Position numbers and translations under genes: made by a program. DNA of 64,000 nucleotides, taken from contig OZ244867.1 of NCBI GenBank assembly GCA_965221175.1, positions 1 to 64,000 on the forward strand, read 5' to 3'. The notes beneath the pieces were generated by a model. It had not been told where the DNA came from. It searched no databases and worked only from the letters and a program-made list of their open reading frames with translations. This document shows positions 48,471-56,866 of the stretch, piece by piece (the stretch's first letter is position 1; each line of letters starts with the position of its first letter). This stretch comes from JAJDZL01 sp965221175 (lineage in GTDB: Bacteria; Pseudomonadota; Gammaproteobacteria; Arenicellales; JAJDZL01).

Positions 48471-49727
48471 ATGCATTACTCCGCTAAAGTATTTTTTACT
48501 ACTTTGTTATTCATTCTATTGTCTCATGTTGCAATTTCAGTATATGGTGCGGAGTCATCTATTGAGGCAATGGAAAAACATTTAGAAAATTTTATAAGGA
48601 ATGATCAGCTCAATAACGTTGTTAAAATTAGTAGCGTGGACCAAACCGGATACGGCCTAATAATTGCCCGCTACTATGACTATTTGTTTGTTTTGACTGC
48701 ACGCCATATTCTTAACGTCGACTTCGTAAACAATGAAAACGGTACGAACACAAATTTAGACGTTCGTCTTAATGGAATCGAACATGAATGGAAAGGAATA
48801 CCTGGTGAGGTTTATGAACCGCCGCCAATCAATGGCGTAGCCGATCTTGTAGTAGTTAAAGTCCTTGTACCAAGTAAATCGAATTCAGAAGAACGAGAGT
48901 TTCTGAAATCCGATTTTTGGCGCGAGAATGTTATGGATACCGACCCACGTCTAGGAGACTCAGTGGAGCTCGCTGCTACCGTTAACGATATCGGTTATGC
49001 TGGCCGAGTAGGTCGAATTACTCAAGTCGAAAATGGTCGCGCCGTCAGATTTAACGGGTTAGAAGGTGAACCGGGACAATCGGGTGCACCAGTCGCTACC
49101 GAGCGAGGGTTCATTGGCATATATCTAGGTCTAGATTTAGGCAATCCGCAGGTAATACCCTTGCCTGATATTCAGAATACTATCGAAAGTGTATTCGGAG
49201 AACAGTTCTGGCGCCTTCTCCCTGTTGAACCCCGCTCTACGGAGAAGCAACTATGTGTACAAGTGCTCGGTGCGAGTGTTGACCAAATAAGTATTTCCAG
49301 CCCCTACGGGCGAGTGAATTTGAGCGATAAAGGATGTGGCCAAAGCGCAACTGGAACCCATACCGTTACCGGGAGCAAAATGGAACTTATTTGTACACCT
49401 TCCAGATTTATGTTGGTAGCCGATGTGGATGGGCAATTTGTGATCAATTGCACGGTATCCCCATCAGGAATTTGGTCAGCGCCGGGGGGCGGATTTTTAT
49501 CGTTAGTACCGCTTAGAGCAAATGTCTGGGACATGACGCTCGACTTGCCCTATAACAGAGGTCAAATTCGGGGCGAAGTAACTGGCTCACCGCCCAAATT
49601 GTTCCTGAACAATGGAATTCTAGCTCAGGAAACGAAAGTAGTCGGTTCAATCACAGTTGATAGTGAAAATTTGCGTACCAACCTCACCATTGGAACTTAC
49701 TTTTTTGAGGGTATATATACTCGATGA
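48471..49727 (+). CDS. Secreted trypsin-like serine protease with a C-terminal beta domain
   Basis: A 418-residue protein. Signal peptide 1-26 (FFTTLLFILLSHVAISVYGA). The protease core has FVLTARHIL (His79), NGVADLVVVKV (Asp125) and EGEPGQSGAPV (Ser204 in GxSG), the order and spacing of the chymotrypsin fold. From about residue 255 a second domain with four Cys (QLCVQV, DKGCGQ, ELICTP, INCTVS) and beta-like sequence follows; it may bind a substrate or partner. No PDZ domain is seen, so it is not a DegP/HtrA. Its stop overlaps the next start by four bases. Confidence 0.75.
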   Translation: MHYSAKVFFTTLLFILLSHVAISVYGAESSIEAMEKHLENFIRNDQLNNVVKISSVDQTGYGLIIARYYDYLFVLTARHILNVDFVNNENGTNTNLDVRLNGIEHEWKGIPGEVYEPPPINGVADLVVVKVLVPSKSNSEEREFLKSDFWRENVMDTDPRLGDSVELAATVNDIGYAGRVGRITQVENGRAVRFNGLEGEPGQSGAPVATERGFIGIYLGLDLGNPQVIPLPDIQNTIESVFGEQFWRLLPVEPRSTEKQLCVQVLGASVDQISISSPYGRVNLSDKGCGQSATGTHTVTGSKMELICTPSRFMLVADVDGQFVINCTVSPSGIWSAPGGGFLSLVPLRANVWDMTLDLPYNRGQIRGEVTGSPPKLFLNNGILAQETKVVGSITVDSENLRTNLTIGTYFFEGIYTR

Positions 49728-50620
49728 ACATACAAATTAAACTGACGTTAGTAAATCTTGTATTTCTTACAATTTTAGCGTGCCCTACTTATGCATTTGC
49801 CCAACAACCGTTCGAGGGTAAATGGCGCCATACAGAAGTATTTGAAGAAACGACCAACAGTCAGAACTGCAGATTACTCCATGTTATAGTTCGAAATTAT
49901 GATCTCAACTTGCAGCCAGACAGTCTCCTTTCAGGCAACTATTTCAGAATTTTTCAGCCTCTTTGGCTTGGCCCGATAAACGACTGCACACCAGAGTTCT
50001 CACCAGCAAATTTCATTAAATATTACAGGTCGGATGTTTGGTTCATAAAAGAGATTGGTCGCAACGGTAACAGTTTAAGCATCCATGGTGAACATGTTAA
50101 TTGTATTGGTGCTTGCTCAAATGGAATTAGAGTAGATACTCAATTCCAAACTTCACTGTGGCAGAAAGATAGCACAATTATCGATATTTTCGAAGAGAGT
50201 GGTGAACAACTTATCTTCATACCAGAATCTCGTGCAGTAACTTCTGAACAGGACGCTGCAAGTCACATGTTCAATTTACTCAAACCGATTTACGAGGGAG
50301 AATGCAACCGATTTTACGAATTTAACATGGACCCCGAAATTCAAGCCAATACACCAATTTTTGAGTTTTGCCAGGCTATCCGAAAATTAACGAGTCTCAT
50401 GCCTCCAATTTTATACAATAAGCCACTCTCTGCGACTTATTTCTCATTTGCCGCATTCAAAGGGACCCCAAAAGGTGAGCCATTACACATTTGGGGAGGA
50501 CTTGATGTACTAGTCGAACAAAATTTCGTTGTCGACCCTGATGGCGGTAGCGTGCCGGTCGCCGCTGTTTTGCGCATGCAACCAAACAACACGTGGAAAA
50601 TTCTTGTCCTCTTCCCGTAA
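49724..50620 (+). CDS. Secreted protein of unknown function
   Basis: A 298-residue protein starting in an ATGA overlap with the protease gene. Signal peptide of about 26 residues (LVFLTILACPTYAFAQQ). FEGKWRHTEVFEE is like the first strand of a lipocalin-type barrel, and several Cys pairs follow (NCRLL, NDCTPE, NCIGACSNG). The second half (from ~185, YEGECNRFYEF, FEFCQAIRKL) could be a separate domain with a final beta sheet (VPVAAVLRMQPNNTWKILVLF). No family recognised. Coupling to the protease suggests substrate, inhibitor or partner. Confidence 0.55.
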   Translation: MNIQIKLTLVNLVFLTILACPTYAFAQQPFEGKWRHTEVFEETTNSQNCRLLHVIVRNYDLNLQPDSLLSGNYFRIFQPLWLGPINDCTPEFSPANFIKYYRSDVWFIKEIGRNGNSLSIHGEHVNCIGACSNGIRVDTQFQTSLWQKDSTIIDIFEESGEQLIFIPESRAVTSEQDAASHMFNLLKPIYEGECNRFYEFNMDPEIQANTPIFEFCQAIRKLTSLMPPILYNKPLSATYFSFAAFKGTPKGEPLHIWGGLDVLVEQNFVVDPDGGSVPVAAVLRMQPNNTWKILVLFP

Positions 50621-50638
50621 ATTCGAGCAGAGTTCTTG

Positions 50639-50764
50639 GTGACTCATACTCAAGAATTCATTCCAAACCAACTAACTGATGATGTGGTTTTAGATCCCGA
50701 TTCATTTGCCGAAACCTTTAGACGAAAGACAATGGAAGAGGTTCATATCATCAAAGGTGGTTAA
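50639..50764 (+). CDS. Small ORF at the end of the protease operon
   Basis: A 41-codon frame starting at GTG 50639, 18 bases after the preceding stop: MTHTQEFIPNQLTDDVVLDP, DSFAETFRRKTMEEVHIIKG, G. Acidic with a basic centre and protein-like composition. No clear ribosome site, so it may be a small gene or the end of a lost one. No family recognised. Confidence 0.35.
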   Translation: MTHTQEFIPNQLTDDVVLDPDSFAETFRRKTMEEVHIIKGG

Positions 50765-51089
50765 TCACTGAGAACAGGTGAAGTTCGAACAGTTCTTTCT
50801 GATTTCGATGGTTTAAGTGCCTATTGCAAGCGTTCGCTGAAGTCGGCGTAATCCGTTCAAAGTGGTTTTCCACCAGAATAGCACTGTAGTGATTTGTTTG
50901 ATGTGATTCAAAAGTGGAAAGACTGCAGGAACTGCAATGCTGTCAGGAATTCAATACCGACTTCCACTTTCGGTTGAGCGGTTTGATTCAAATCCAGTTA
51001 TCCGGTCAGTGAGCGACGAGCTTACCGGATACTATTGCTCAACAGAGCGGCCTATCGGTAGCGGCCGGTGCCCCGGAAATTTGATATTG

Positions 51090-51236
51090 AATCGCGCTAG
51101 GTGATTGCCAAATCGAAGAGGTACAACTACTGGGGTGACTACCGGAAGATCACAAATTTGGTTCATCAGGACGGTATCAGCATCGGGTGGGAGAAAGTCC
51201 GCCTGATTGGTCGCCATGAAGGTCTCCAGGTGCCTG
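51090..51236 (+). pseudogene. IS3-family OrfB remnant, left part
   Basis: The frame with YNYWGDYRKITNLVHQDGIS, then WEKVRLIGRHEGLQVPV is the HTH_21-like region of an IS3 OrfB (YGYRRI..lv...GW..n.krV.Ri.R.EGL.V). It ends at the TTAA target site of the IS1634-like element and continues beyond it at 53261. Other frames upstream are too decayed to read. Confidence 0.7.
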
Positions 51237-53264
51237 TTAAACCGAACTTCATCTTGATTTAACCTCAATACTTCATTCCAGTGCTTTGTTATAGCGGAAT
51301 TGTCTTTTGACATTTCCGCTTTTTCTTGTGCATTATTGTTTCCATGTAATGTTTCAGAATGTTACTTGTTATTCATTATTGAATATAGTACAATTTCTCT
51401 TTATCTGTTTCCATGTTCACAAAAAACAACTATGGCTATTTACATCGAATCCATTCCCAACCGCAACAGCCGCCCAGCGATCCTTTTGCGCTACGCCAAA
51501 CGCAACGGCAAACGCATCGAACGCAAAACCCTCGCCAATCTGTCCAAAACCCCTGCATTCATCGTCGATGCCATCCGCATGCTTTTGAAAGGCGGCGTCA
51601 TCGTAAGCTCCCTCGACCAGGCATTCATCGTCCAACGCTCGCTGCCGCACGGACATGTCGCGGCTGTGCTCAGTTTGGCTTCGCAGATCGGACTGCCGCG
51701 TATTTTGCATCGAACCGCCTCGCGTCAGCGCGACCTGGCACTGGCGGCCATCATCGCCCGCATCCTCTCGCCAGCCTCCAAGCTCGCCACAGCCAGAGCG
51801 CTTTCGCCACAAACCGCCGACAGCTCGCTGGGCACTTTGCTCAAGCTCGATACCGTACACGGCAATGAAATGCTCGATATGCTTGACTGGCTCGGAGAAC
51901 GGCAAAAGTGGATCGAGAAAAGCCTCGCCAATCGCCACTTGCGCGGCGGCACGCTGATTCTCTACGATGTCACCTCCAGCTATGTCGAAGGCAAGTGTTG
52001 CTCGCTTGCCGCATTCGGTTACAACCGAGACCGCAAACGCGGCAAGATGCAGATCGTCTATGGCTTGCTGTGCGCCGCCGACGGCTGTCCGGTGGCGGTT
52101 GAAGTGTTCCCCGGCAACAGTGCCGACCCCAGCACTGTGGCCACCCAGATCAGCAAGATTCGCAAGCGATTCAACATTCAAAAAGTAGCGCTGGTCGGCG
52201 ACCGTGGCATGATTACCTCGGCGCGCATCCGCGAGGATCTGCTGCCGATGGCACTGGATTGGATTTCGGCGCTTCGCAACGCCGACATCCGCAAGCTGTT
52301 CAAAAAACCAAACGACCGTAAAATCGCGACTACACTTGACGTCAACGAACTGCAACCGGACCAGGTGGCGGAAATCGTCAGTGCCGAGTTTCCCGGCGAG
52401 CGTTTGCTGGTGTGCCTCAATCCGCGCCTTCGCCAAGAACGGGCGCAAAAACGCGAACAGCTGCTACGCGCCACTGAAACCATCCTCACCGAGATCGCCG
52501 CCGCAGCCCGCCGCCACAAGTCAAATTCCGCCAACCGCGACCGCACCATGAAGCGGCTCGGACGCGAAGCCAACCGTCGCAAAGTCGAAAAGCACTTCGA
52601 CATCACCGTCACCGACAGCGACCTGCTGTGGTCGCGAAACCAGCAGCGAATCGACGACGAAGCTAAACTCGATGGCGTCTATGTGATCCGAACCTCGCTG
52701 CCGGCGGATGCCATCAACGCCCATGACGCAGTGGCCGCTTACAAATCTCTGTCCACAGTCGAGCGTGCCTTTCGCACCATCAAGACCACCCGGTTGGAGG
52801 TGCGGCCAATTTATGTCTATAGCGAACCGCATGTACGCGGACATGTGTTCCTTTGCATGCTCGCCTGCTACCTGGAATGGCATTTGCGCCAGCGACTCAA
52901 ACCGTTTCTGTTTGACGACCCACACCCGCCAAGCCGCTCCTCGCCGGTTCAGCAGGCTAAGGTCTCACCGGCGGCAGCACAAAAAGCCAGTTCCAAAATG
53001 ACTTCCTGCGGGGATCTGGCTCACAGCATGACTACACTGCTTGCGGACCTTGCCACTCTGTGTCTGAATGAAGTAACCTTGCCCGGTGTTTCCGATGACA
53101 TCCTCACAACGGTCACCAAACCAACCCCGCTGCAGAGTAAAATCCTTGCCGCACTCAATGTCGACCCCAATGCAGGTGTTTCCATAAGAATGACAGGTTG
53201 ATTTTTTGAAAATCCGCGTATTTACTGCGCTTTCACCTAATTCTTGTGGTGAAGTTCGGGTTAA
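51237..53264 (+). mobile_element. IS1634-like element with a TTAA target duplication
   Basis: TTAA occurs at 51237-51240 and 53261-53264. Inside these the ends are inverted repeats ACCGAACTTCATC and CCCGAACTTCACC (51241 and, reversed, 53260). Joining the flanks with a single TTAA restores the host OrfB reading EGLQVPVKFPKGR. This defines the element as 51241-53260, 2020 bases. Confidence 0.8.
51432..53201 (+). CDS. IS1634-like DDE transposase
   Basis: From the ATG at 51432 (MAIYIESIPNRNSRPAILLR) the protein has 589 residues; the frame is open further upstream, but that part is element leader. Catalytic regions: LILYDVTSSYVEG (first Asp), VALVGDRGMITSARI (second Asp), and YKSLSTVERAFRTIKTTRLEVRPIYV (Glu), the IS1634 order. 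GC content is far above that of the neighbouring operons. Long open frames on both strands here are a by-product of the GC bias. Confidence 0.92.
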   Translation: MAIYIESIPNRNSRPAILLRYAKRNGKRIERKTLANLSKTPAFIVDAIRMLLKGGVIVSSLDQAFIVQRSLPHGHVAAVLSLASQIGLPRILHRTASRQRDLALAAIIARILSPASKLATARALSPQTADSSLGTLLKLDTVHGNEMLDMLDWLGERQKWIEKSLANRHLRGGTLILYDVTSSYVEGKCCSLAAFGYNRDRKRGKMQIVYGLLCAADGCPVAVEVFPGNSADPSTVATQISKIRKRFNIQKVALVGDRGMITSARIREDLLPMALDWISALRNADIRKLFKKPNDRKIATTLDVNELQPDQVAEIVSAEFPGERLLVCLNPRLRQERAQKREQLLRATETILTEIAAAARRHKSNSANRDRTMKRLGREANRRKVEKHFDITVTDSDLLWSRNQQRIDDEAKLDGVYVIRTSLPADAINAHDAVAAYKSLSTVERAFRTIKTTRLEVRPIYVYSEPHVRGHVFLCMLACYLEWHLRQRLKPFLFDDPHPPSRSSPVQQAKVSPAAAQKASSKMTSCGDLAHSMTTLLADLATLCLNEVTLPGVSDDILTTVTKPTPLQSKILAALNVDPNAGVSIRMTG

Positions 53265-53640
53265 ATTTCCAAAGGGACGTCGCCGCGGTATCAGCAGCCC
53301 GGGAAGTATCCAAAGCGCGGTTATCCGGGCCATGTATGGAGCTATGATTTCATCTTTGAGCGGACGGAAGATGGCAAGATGCTAAAATTCCTGACGATAG
53401 TAGACGAATTCAGCCGGATTGCCTGCACAGTGATAACGGTAGTAAGTTTGTGCCCGCAAAGTGAAGAAATCGCTCATGGAGCATGGGATTGGTACCCACT
53501 ATATTGATCCAGGAAGCCCTTGGTAAAATCCATTAATCGAGAGCTTCAACAGCATCTTCAGAACGACTTTCCTGAACCGCTGGTGTTTTTTGACATGGCG
53601 AAGACGAATGCTCTCACACGGCAGTGACTGGAGGAGTAAA
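53261..53640 (+). pseudogene. IS3-family OrfB remnant, right part
   Basis: Frame pieces KFPKGRRRG, then GYPGHVWSYDFIFERTEDGK, MLKFLTIVDEFSRIACTV (first catalytic Asp), HGIGTHYIDPGSPW, stop, NPLIESFNSIFRTTFLNRW. This is the rve domain of the OrfB whose left part ends at 51236. Frameshifts and stops show decay before or after the IS1634-like insertion. Confidence 0.75.
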
Positions 53641-53769
53641 ATGAGATACGTCCACGCGGATCGCTCGGAGGTTTATCGCCACTCCAATTCCTACGGAATT
53701 TCCGTAGCGATAAATCGATTATCAACAAAATGAAGTTGCTGGAAAACCTGACTCTGGAAGTGGGCTAAA

Positions 53770-54367
53770 TAATCTGGGCTGGTCAAGGTTGCAATAGTCA
53801 TTTCGACTCAATCTATTGGCAAATGGATGTTGCAAAGAAATTGCTGAAAGGGCATTGAAGCAAGCCTGTGCTACAGGATGTACGTAGCATGATGGAACCC
53901 CAAGTTCCTTAGTTCAAAAATTAGTTATAAATATCGAAAAGCTGACCGAAGATCAGGATATTCAGGGCAATTTGAAATTTAGAAGATATTCTAGCCCGCA
54001 TATCTGATAACTGGGGAGGATGATAGCGAAATTGGGTTGAAATTGCCACGAAAGCGTTTTTTTTTAGATGCCATGCAGATTGAAACCGCTGGATCCGCTT
54101 GGTTGAAGGTCTTGGGAATGAAGGTATCAGACGAATTCTCGCCACAGAATCACTCAATTGACTTCAGTTAGCGATTTTCGTATGCGTGGATTGCGCCCTG
54201 CGGTATGTTGAAGCGGGTTGTCGCAGTGTTAAAGTGCAGGTGGGGCAGGTATGCGGACGAACGTTGTTCGATAAGATAGAGAATGGAGACGATCTTGAGG
54301 CGGTGGGAATCAGAAACAAGGGAACAATCAAGAAATCTACAAATGACATCAAACACGGAGAAAGTAG
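53770..54367. other. Intergenic stretch
   Basis: About 600 bases. Short frames on both strands have no family-like features. A good ribosome site (GGAGAAAG) at about 54357 serves the next gene. I see nothing else. Confidence 0.35.
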
Positions 54368-55057
54368 ATGGCTAGCGAAACAGAGAACAAGCGAGTGAAA
54401 GTGTCAGGTGGGACAGTCCTGGCAGGATTTGTCGTCACAGGATTGGCTATCGCGGCAACAGTACTGGGGTTCAAGCCAATCGGCCTTCAGTTAGACGTGT
54501 GGACCAAAGTAGGCCAAGTAGTCGCAATATTGGGAGTTGTCGCTGTCGTTATTGAACGAGCGGTCGAGGTGTACGTTTCAAAACGATATGACATAGAGAA
54601 ATTACGCCTAAATCGACCAATAACTCGCGCAAAAACGAAGCTGGTGCAAGCGGAGAAAGCGTGGAATGAAGAACGGGAACGTCGACAGGGGTCTGTGAAC
54701 CAACAAAACGCAGAAAGCGTTCAGGTCATGACAACACTACAAGGTAACATTAAAGAGGCCAACGATTTTGTGGATACAGTCGAGGAAAGCAATTGGCTAG
54801 CGATCAGCAAAATGCAAGGGCTGAAGCTGCGGGATGCATCATTCTTGTCAGTAGTATTCGGATTCGCGGTGGCTCTAAGCGGAGTACGGGTACTAGGACC
54901 GTTAGTCAAAATTGAAAGCTCAGCCGACAATATGATGTGGCAGATTGGGTTGTTCCAGACGGTCGACACACTACTGACAGGATTGGTGTTAGCTGGAGGT
55001 GCAGCGGGTGTCCACGCTATGTTTTCGGCACTTAAGACATTCAAACCGACATCTTAA
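54368..55057 (+). CDS. Multi-pass membrane protein with a central coiled coil
   Basis: A 229-residue protein. Two TM helices near the N-terminus (about 15-35 and 45-65), a charged helical segment (about 75-130, with KRYDIEKLRLNRPITRAKTK and EKAWNEERERRQG), then two more TM helices (about 157-178 and 197-220). No Cys, and the first 12 residues are hydrophilic. I recognise no family. It precedes a decayed transposase and a truncated DUF3800 gene, so it is in an accessory island; a membrane effector or holin-like role is only a guess. Confidence 0.65.
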   Translation: MASETENKRVKVSGGTVLAGFVVTGLAIAATVLGFKPIGLQLDVWTKVGQVVAILGVVAVVIERAVEVYVSKRYDIEKLRLNRPITRAKTKLVQAEKAWNEERERRQGSVNQQNAESVQVMTTLQGNIKEANDFVDTVEESNWLAISKMQGLKLRDASFLSVVFGFAVALSGVRVLGPLVKIESSADNMMWQIGLFQTVDTLLTGLVLAGGAAGVHAMFSALKTFKPTS

Positions 55058-55247
55058 CGTAGCTGTAAGGGACAACAGAAAAAGGACGTAGACAGATTTC
55101 AATGTCGCGCAGGCTTTCACGGTAAGTAAGCTGTTCGAATGCCATGCAACGATATTGCTCGGTACATCGGAACGAAACGAGCTTGTATTCGCCATCATAT
55201 CGTTTCACACAACGTCGGAAGGTGTGCCATGGAATAAATTCCATCAC
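55041..55247 (-). pseudogene. N-terminal remnant of an IS4-like transposase (DUF4372)
   Basis: MEFIPWHTFRRCVKRYDGEY, then KLVSFRCTEQYRCMAFEQLT, YRESLRDIEICLR is the N-terminal DUF4372 helper domain of an IS4-type transposase (lvprh.F...v.ry.gd...r.fscw.qf.amafaQLT.ReSLRDIe..L). The catalytic domain is absent. It overlaps the end of the membrane-protein gene by 17 bases. Confidence 0.7.
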
Positions 55248-55431
55248 TTGAGAGAAAATCAGTTTGCCGTCGTTTATGATAATTAGTTGTCCAATATAGT
55301 GAGTTATTCAGTAGGCAGAGGTATCTACGGAACTGCTTGAAACATTCGAGTCTTTGACACCCCATAAACGGAAAATATATTCGTTAAAACAATACATTAG
55401 AACGACATTTTAAGTTGAAGTTGGGACAGCA

Positions 55432-55524
55432 GTGGTTGATTTAATTAAATTTGATGAGCATTTGGAAAGGCTTAAGCAGTTGCGCGCTTTTCTCGGGATA
55501 ACTGACACGGAAGTAGCATCTTGA
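55432..55524 (+). CDS. Small ORF upstream of DUF3800
   Basis: Thirty residues from GTG 55432: MVDLIKFDEHLERLKQLRAF, LGITDTEVAS. Its TGA overlaps the TTG start of the DUF3800 gene. The amphipathic helix pattern is protein-like. It may be a leader peptide or a small partner; unrecognised. Confidence 0.35.
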   Translation: MVDLIKFDEHLERLKQLRAFLGITDTEVAS

Positions 55525-55775
55525 AGTTTATATATATAGATGAGAGTGGTGGGCAAGATCAGGGAGATGTCTTTACCATGTTCGGCCTGATGGTAGACGC
55601 TTACAAACTACGTAAAAAGACAGAGGAATTTGACTGCATGCTTGGAGAGCTGTTTGCCGAACATCGAGGTTCTGTTATGGCGGAACCCTCGGCAGGCGTT
55701 TTTCTCACGCTTTCGGGCGAAAGAATGAACCGATCTAGGGGAGGCACCATAGGGTGCGTTCGGTATCGGTCATGA
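55521..55775 (+). pseudogene. DUF3800 protein, truncated
   Basis: MKFIYIDESGGQDQGDVFTM, FGLMVDAYKLRKKTEEFDCM matches the N-terminus of DUF3800 proteins (F.YIDESG with the acidic Asp-Glu of an RNase H-like fold). After about residue 50 (EHRGSV) the expected continuation is missing and the frame ends at 84, while intact members are about 200-300 residues. DUF3800 genes are common in mobile and defence islands. Confidence 0.6.
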
Positions 55776-55839
55776 GCAGTTACTCCATGGAAAACGCCGG
55801 TGTCCATGGGACAGAGGTTGTAAGATCGGTGTCGCTGAA

Positions 55840-56823
55840 CTAAGTCACTTTGTCAAGAAAAAAGAAACCTTGATGATTAACCCTTGAAGTATCTCCACCA
55901 GATTTTGCAGCGAAAACTTCGTTTTCTACGTAGATATCCATCGCATCTGTTCCCTCAGCAACGACACATCCGCACTGATTGTTCGTGATGTGGGGTAAGT
56001 TCCTATAGTTCCATGCGTCATAGGCGAGATCCTTCGACGGGGCACAACCGAAAAGAGTAAGTTTGGGTCTAACAAAGTCTAGGAAATCGTAGGAGCGACC
56101 TGACTTACGGCCATGGTGAGGCGCTACAAGCAGGGCGACATTAGAGGCCTCTTTCTTATGATTTTGCTTTACATATTCCCAAGTTGCGTCATGGGCATCG
56201 CCAGCGAGTAGTACCTTACCAATTGCGCTGTCGTACAACACAACATACGACGCGTCGTTGAAGTCTTGACTCTTGTTGCCCTGGTCGATAAGGGCTTGGT
56301 TTGGGGCCAGGATATGCAGGGCATCGCCAACACCGGCGGGCTCGTCGTCCTTGTTCGCGTACTTAAATTTATCGCCGGCCTGAACATGGATGCATCGCGT
56401 CCCGGGTTCGTTGCCTGCAATTACCTTCGCGTAACGATCCCAGTCTTCCTCCTTGTATCCGCCATACTCACTGAAATCGGGCTTTTGCTTTTTTGCACCT
56501 GAGTGCCAGAAATTGAGAACATTGAATTCGTTCAAGAGTGCATGGAAGCCATCCAGATGATCCATGTCAGGGTGCGAGAGTATGAAACGCCAAATTTTCG
56601 TTACTTTCAACTTGGTCAGGTAGTCAAGGGGATTCGTGGGATGTTGACACATTCGGTAGTTGCCCTTGGCCGGAGTGAATTCGCGTTCAAGTAGCGCCTC
56701 CAGGCGAGTATCTTTTCGACTTATATTGCCAGCCGAGATATCGAAAATTGTTTTTCGGCCTGAGTTGTGTTCCAGAATGATGCAATCGCCTTGATTTACA
56801 TTTAAAAAGTGGATCTTGGGCAT
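55840..56823 (-). CDS. Metallo-beta-lactamase-fold hydrolase (ComEC/Rec2-like)
   Basis: A 327-residue soluble protein. FLNVNQGDCIILEHNSGRKT at the N-terminus is the ComEC-type 'D.GQGD...i' strand; SHPDMDHLDG (His84, Asp86, Asp88, His89) is the zinc motif; VLLAGDAHD carries the bridging Asp and VAPHHGRKSG the later His. No TM segments or DNA-uptake domain, so it is a stand-alone MBL. It lies 43 bases downstream of a four-TM protein gene on the same strand; the two form a small operon. Such stand-alone MBL proteins often cut nucleotides, nucleic acids or signalling molecules. Confidence 0.85.
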   Translation of the reverse strand: MPKIHFLNVNQGDCIILEHNSGRKTIFDISAGNISRKDTRLEALLEREFTPAKGNYRMCQHPTNPLDYLTKLKVTKIWRFILSHPDMDHLDGFHALLNEFNVLNFWHSGAKKQKPDFSEYGGYKEEDWDRYAKVIAGNEPGTRCIHVQAGDKFKYANKDDEPAGVGDALHILAPNQALIDQGNKSQDFNDASYVVLYDSAIGKVLLAGDAHDATWEYVKQNHKKEASNVALLVAPHHGRKSGRSYDFLDFVRPKLTLFGCAPSKDLAYDAWNYRNLPHITNNQCGCVVAEGTDAMDIYVENEVFAAKSGGDTSRVNHQGFFFLDKVT

Positions 56824-56866
56824 TTTTCTTCTCCTTGGTTTGCGACTAGTCGTCCTACACAGTTTC

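Noticed and set aside
48471..49727. DegP/HtrA-type protease
   Set aside because: The triad is trypsin-like, but no PDZ domain follows; the C-terminal part is a Cys-rich beta domain.
51417..52448. A 343-codon minus-strand frame inside the IS1634-like transposase
   Set aside because: It is fully antisense to a transposase with all catalytic motifs. GC-rich coding sequence commonly leaves long antisense frames, and the translation shows no family features.
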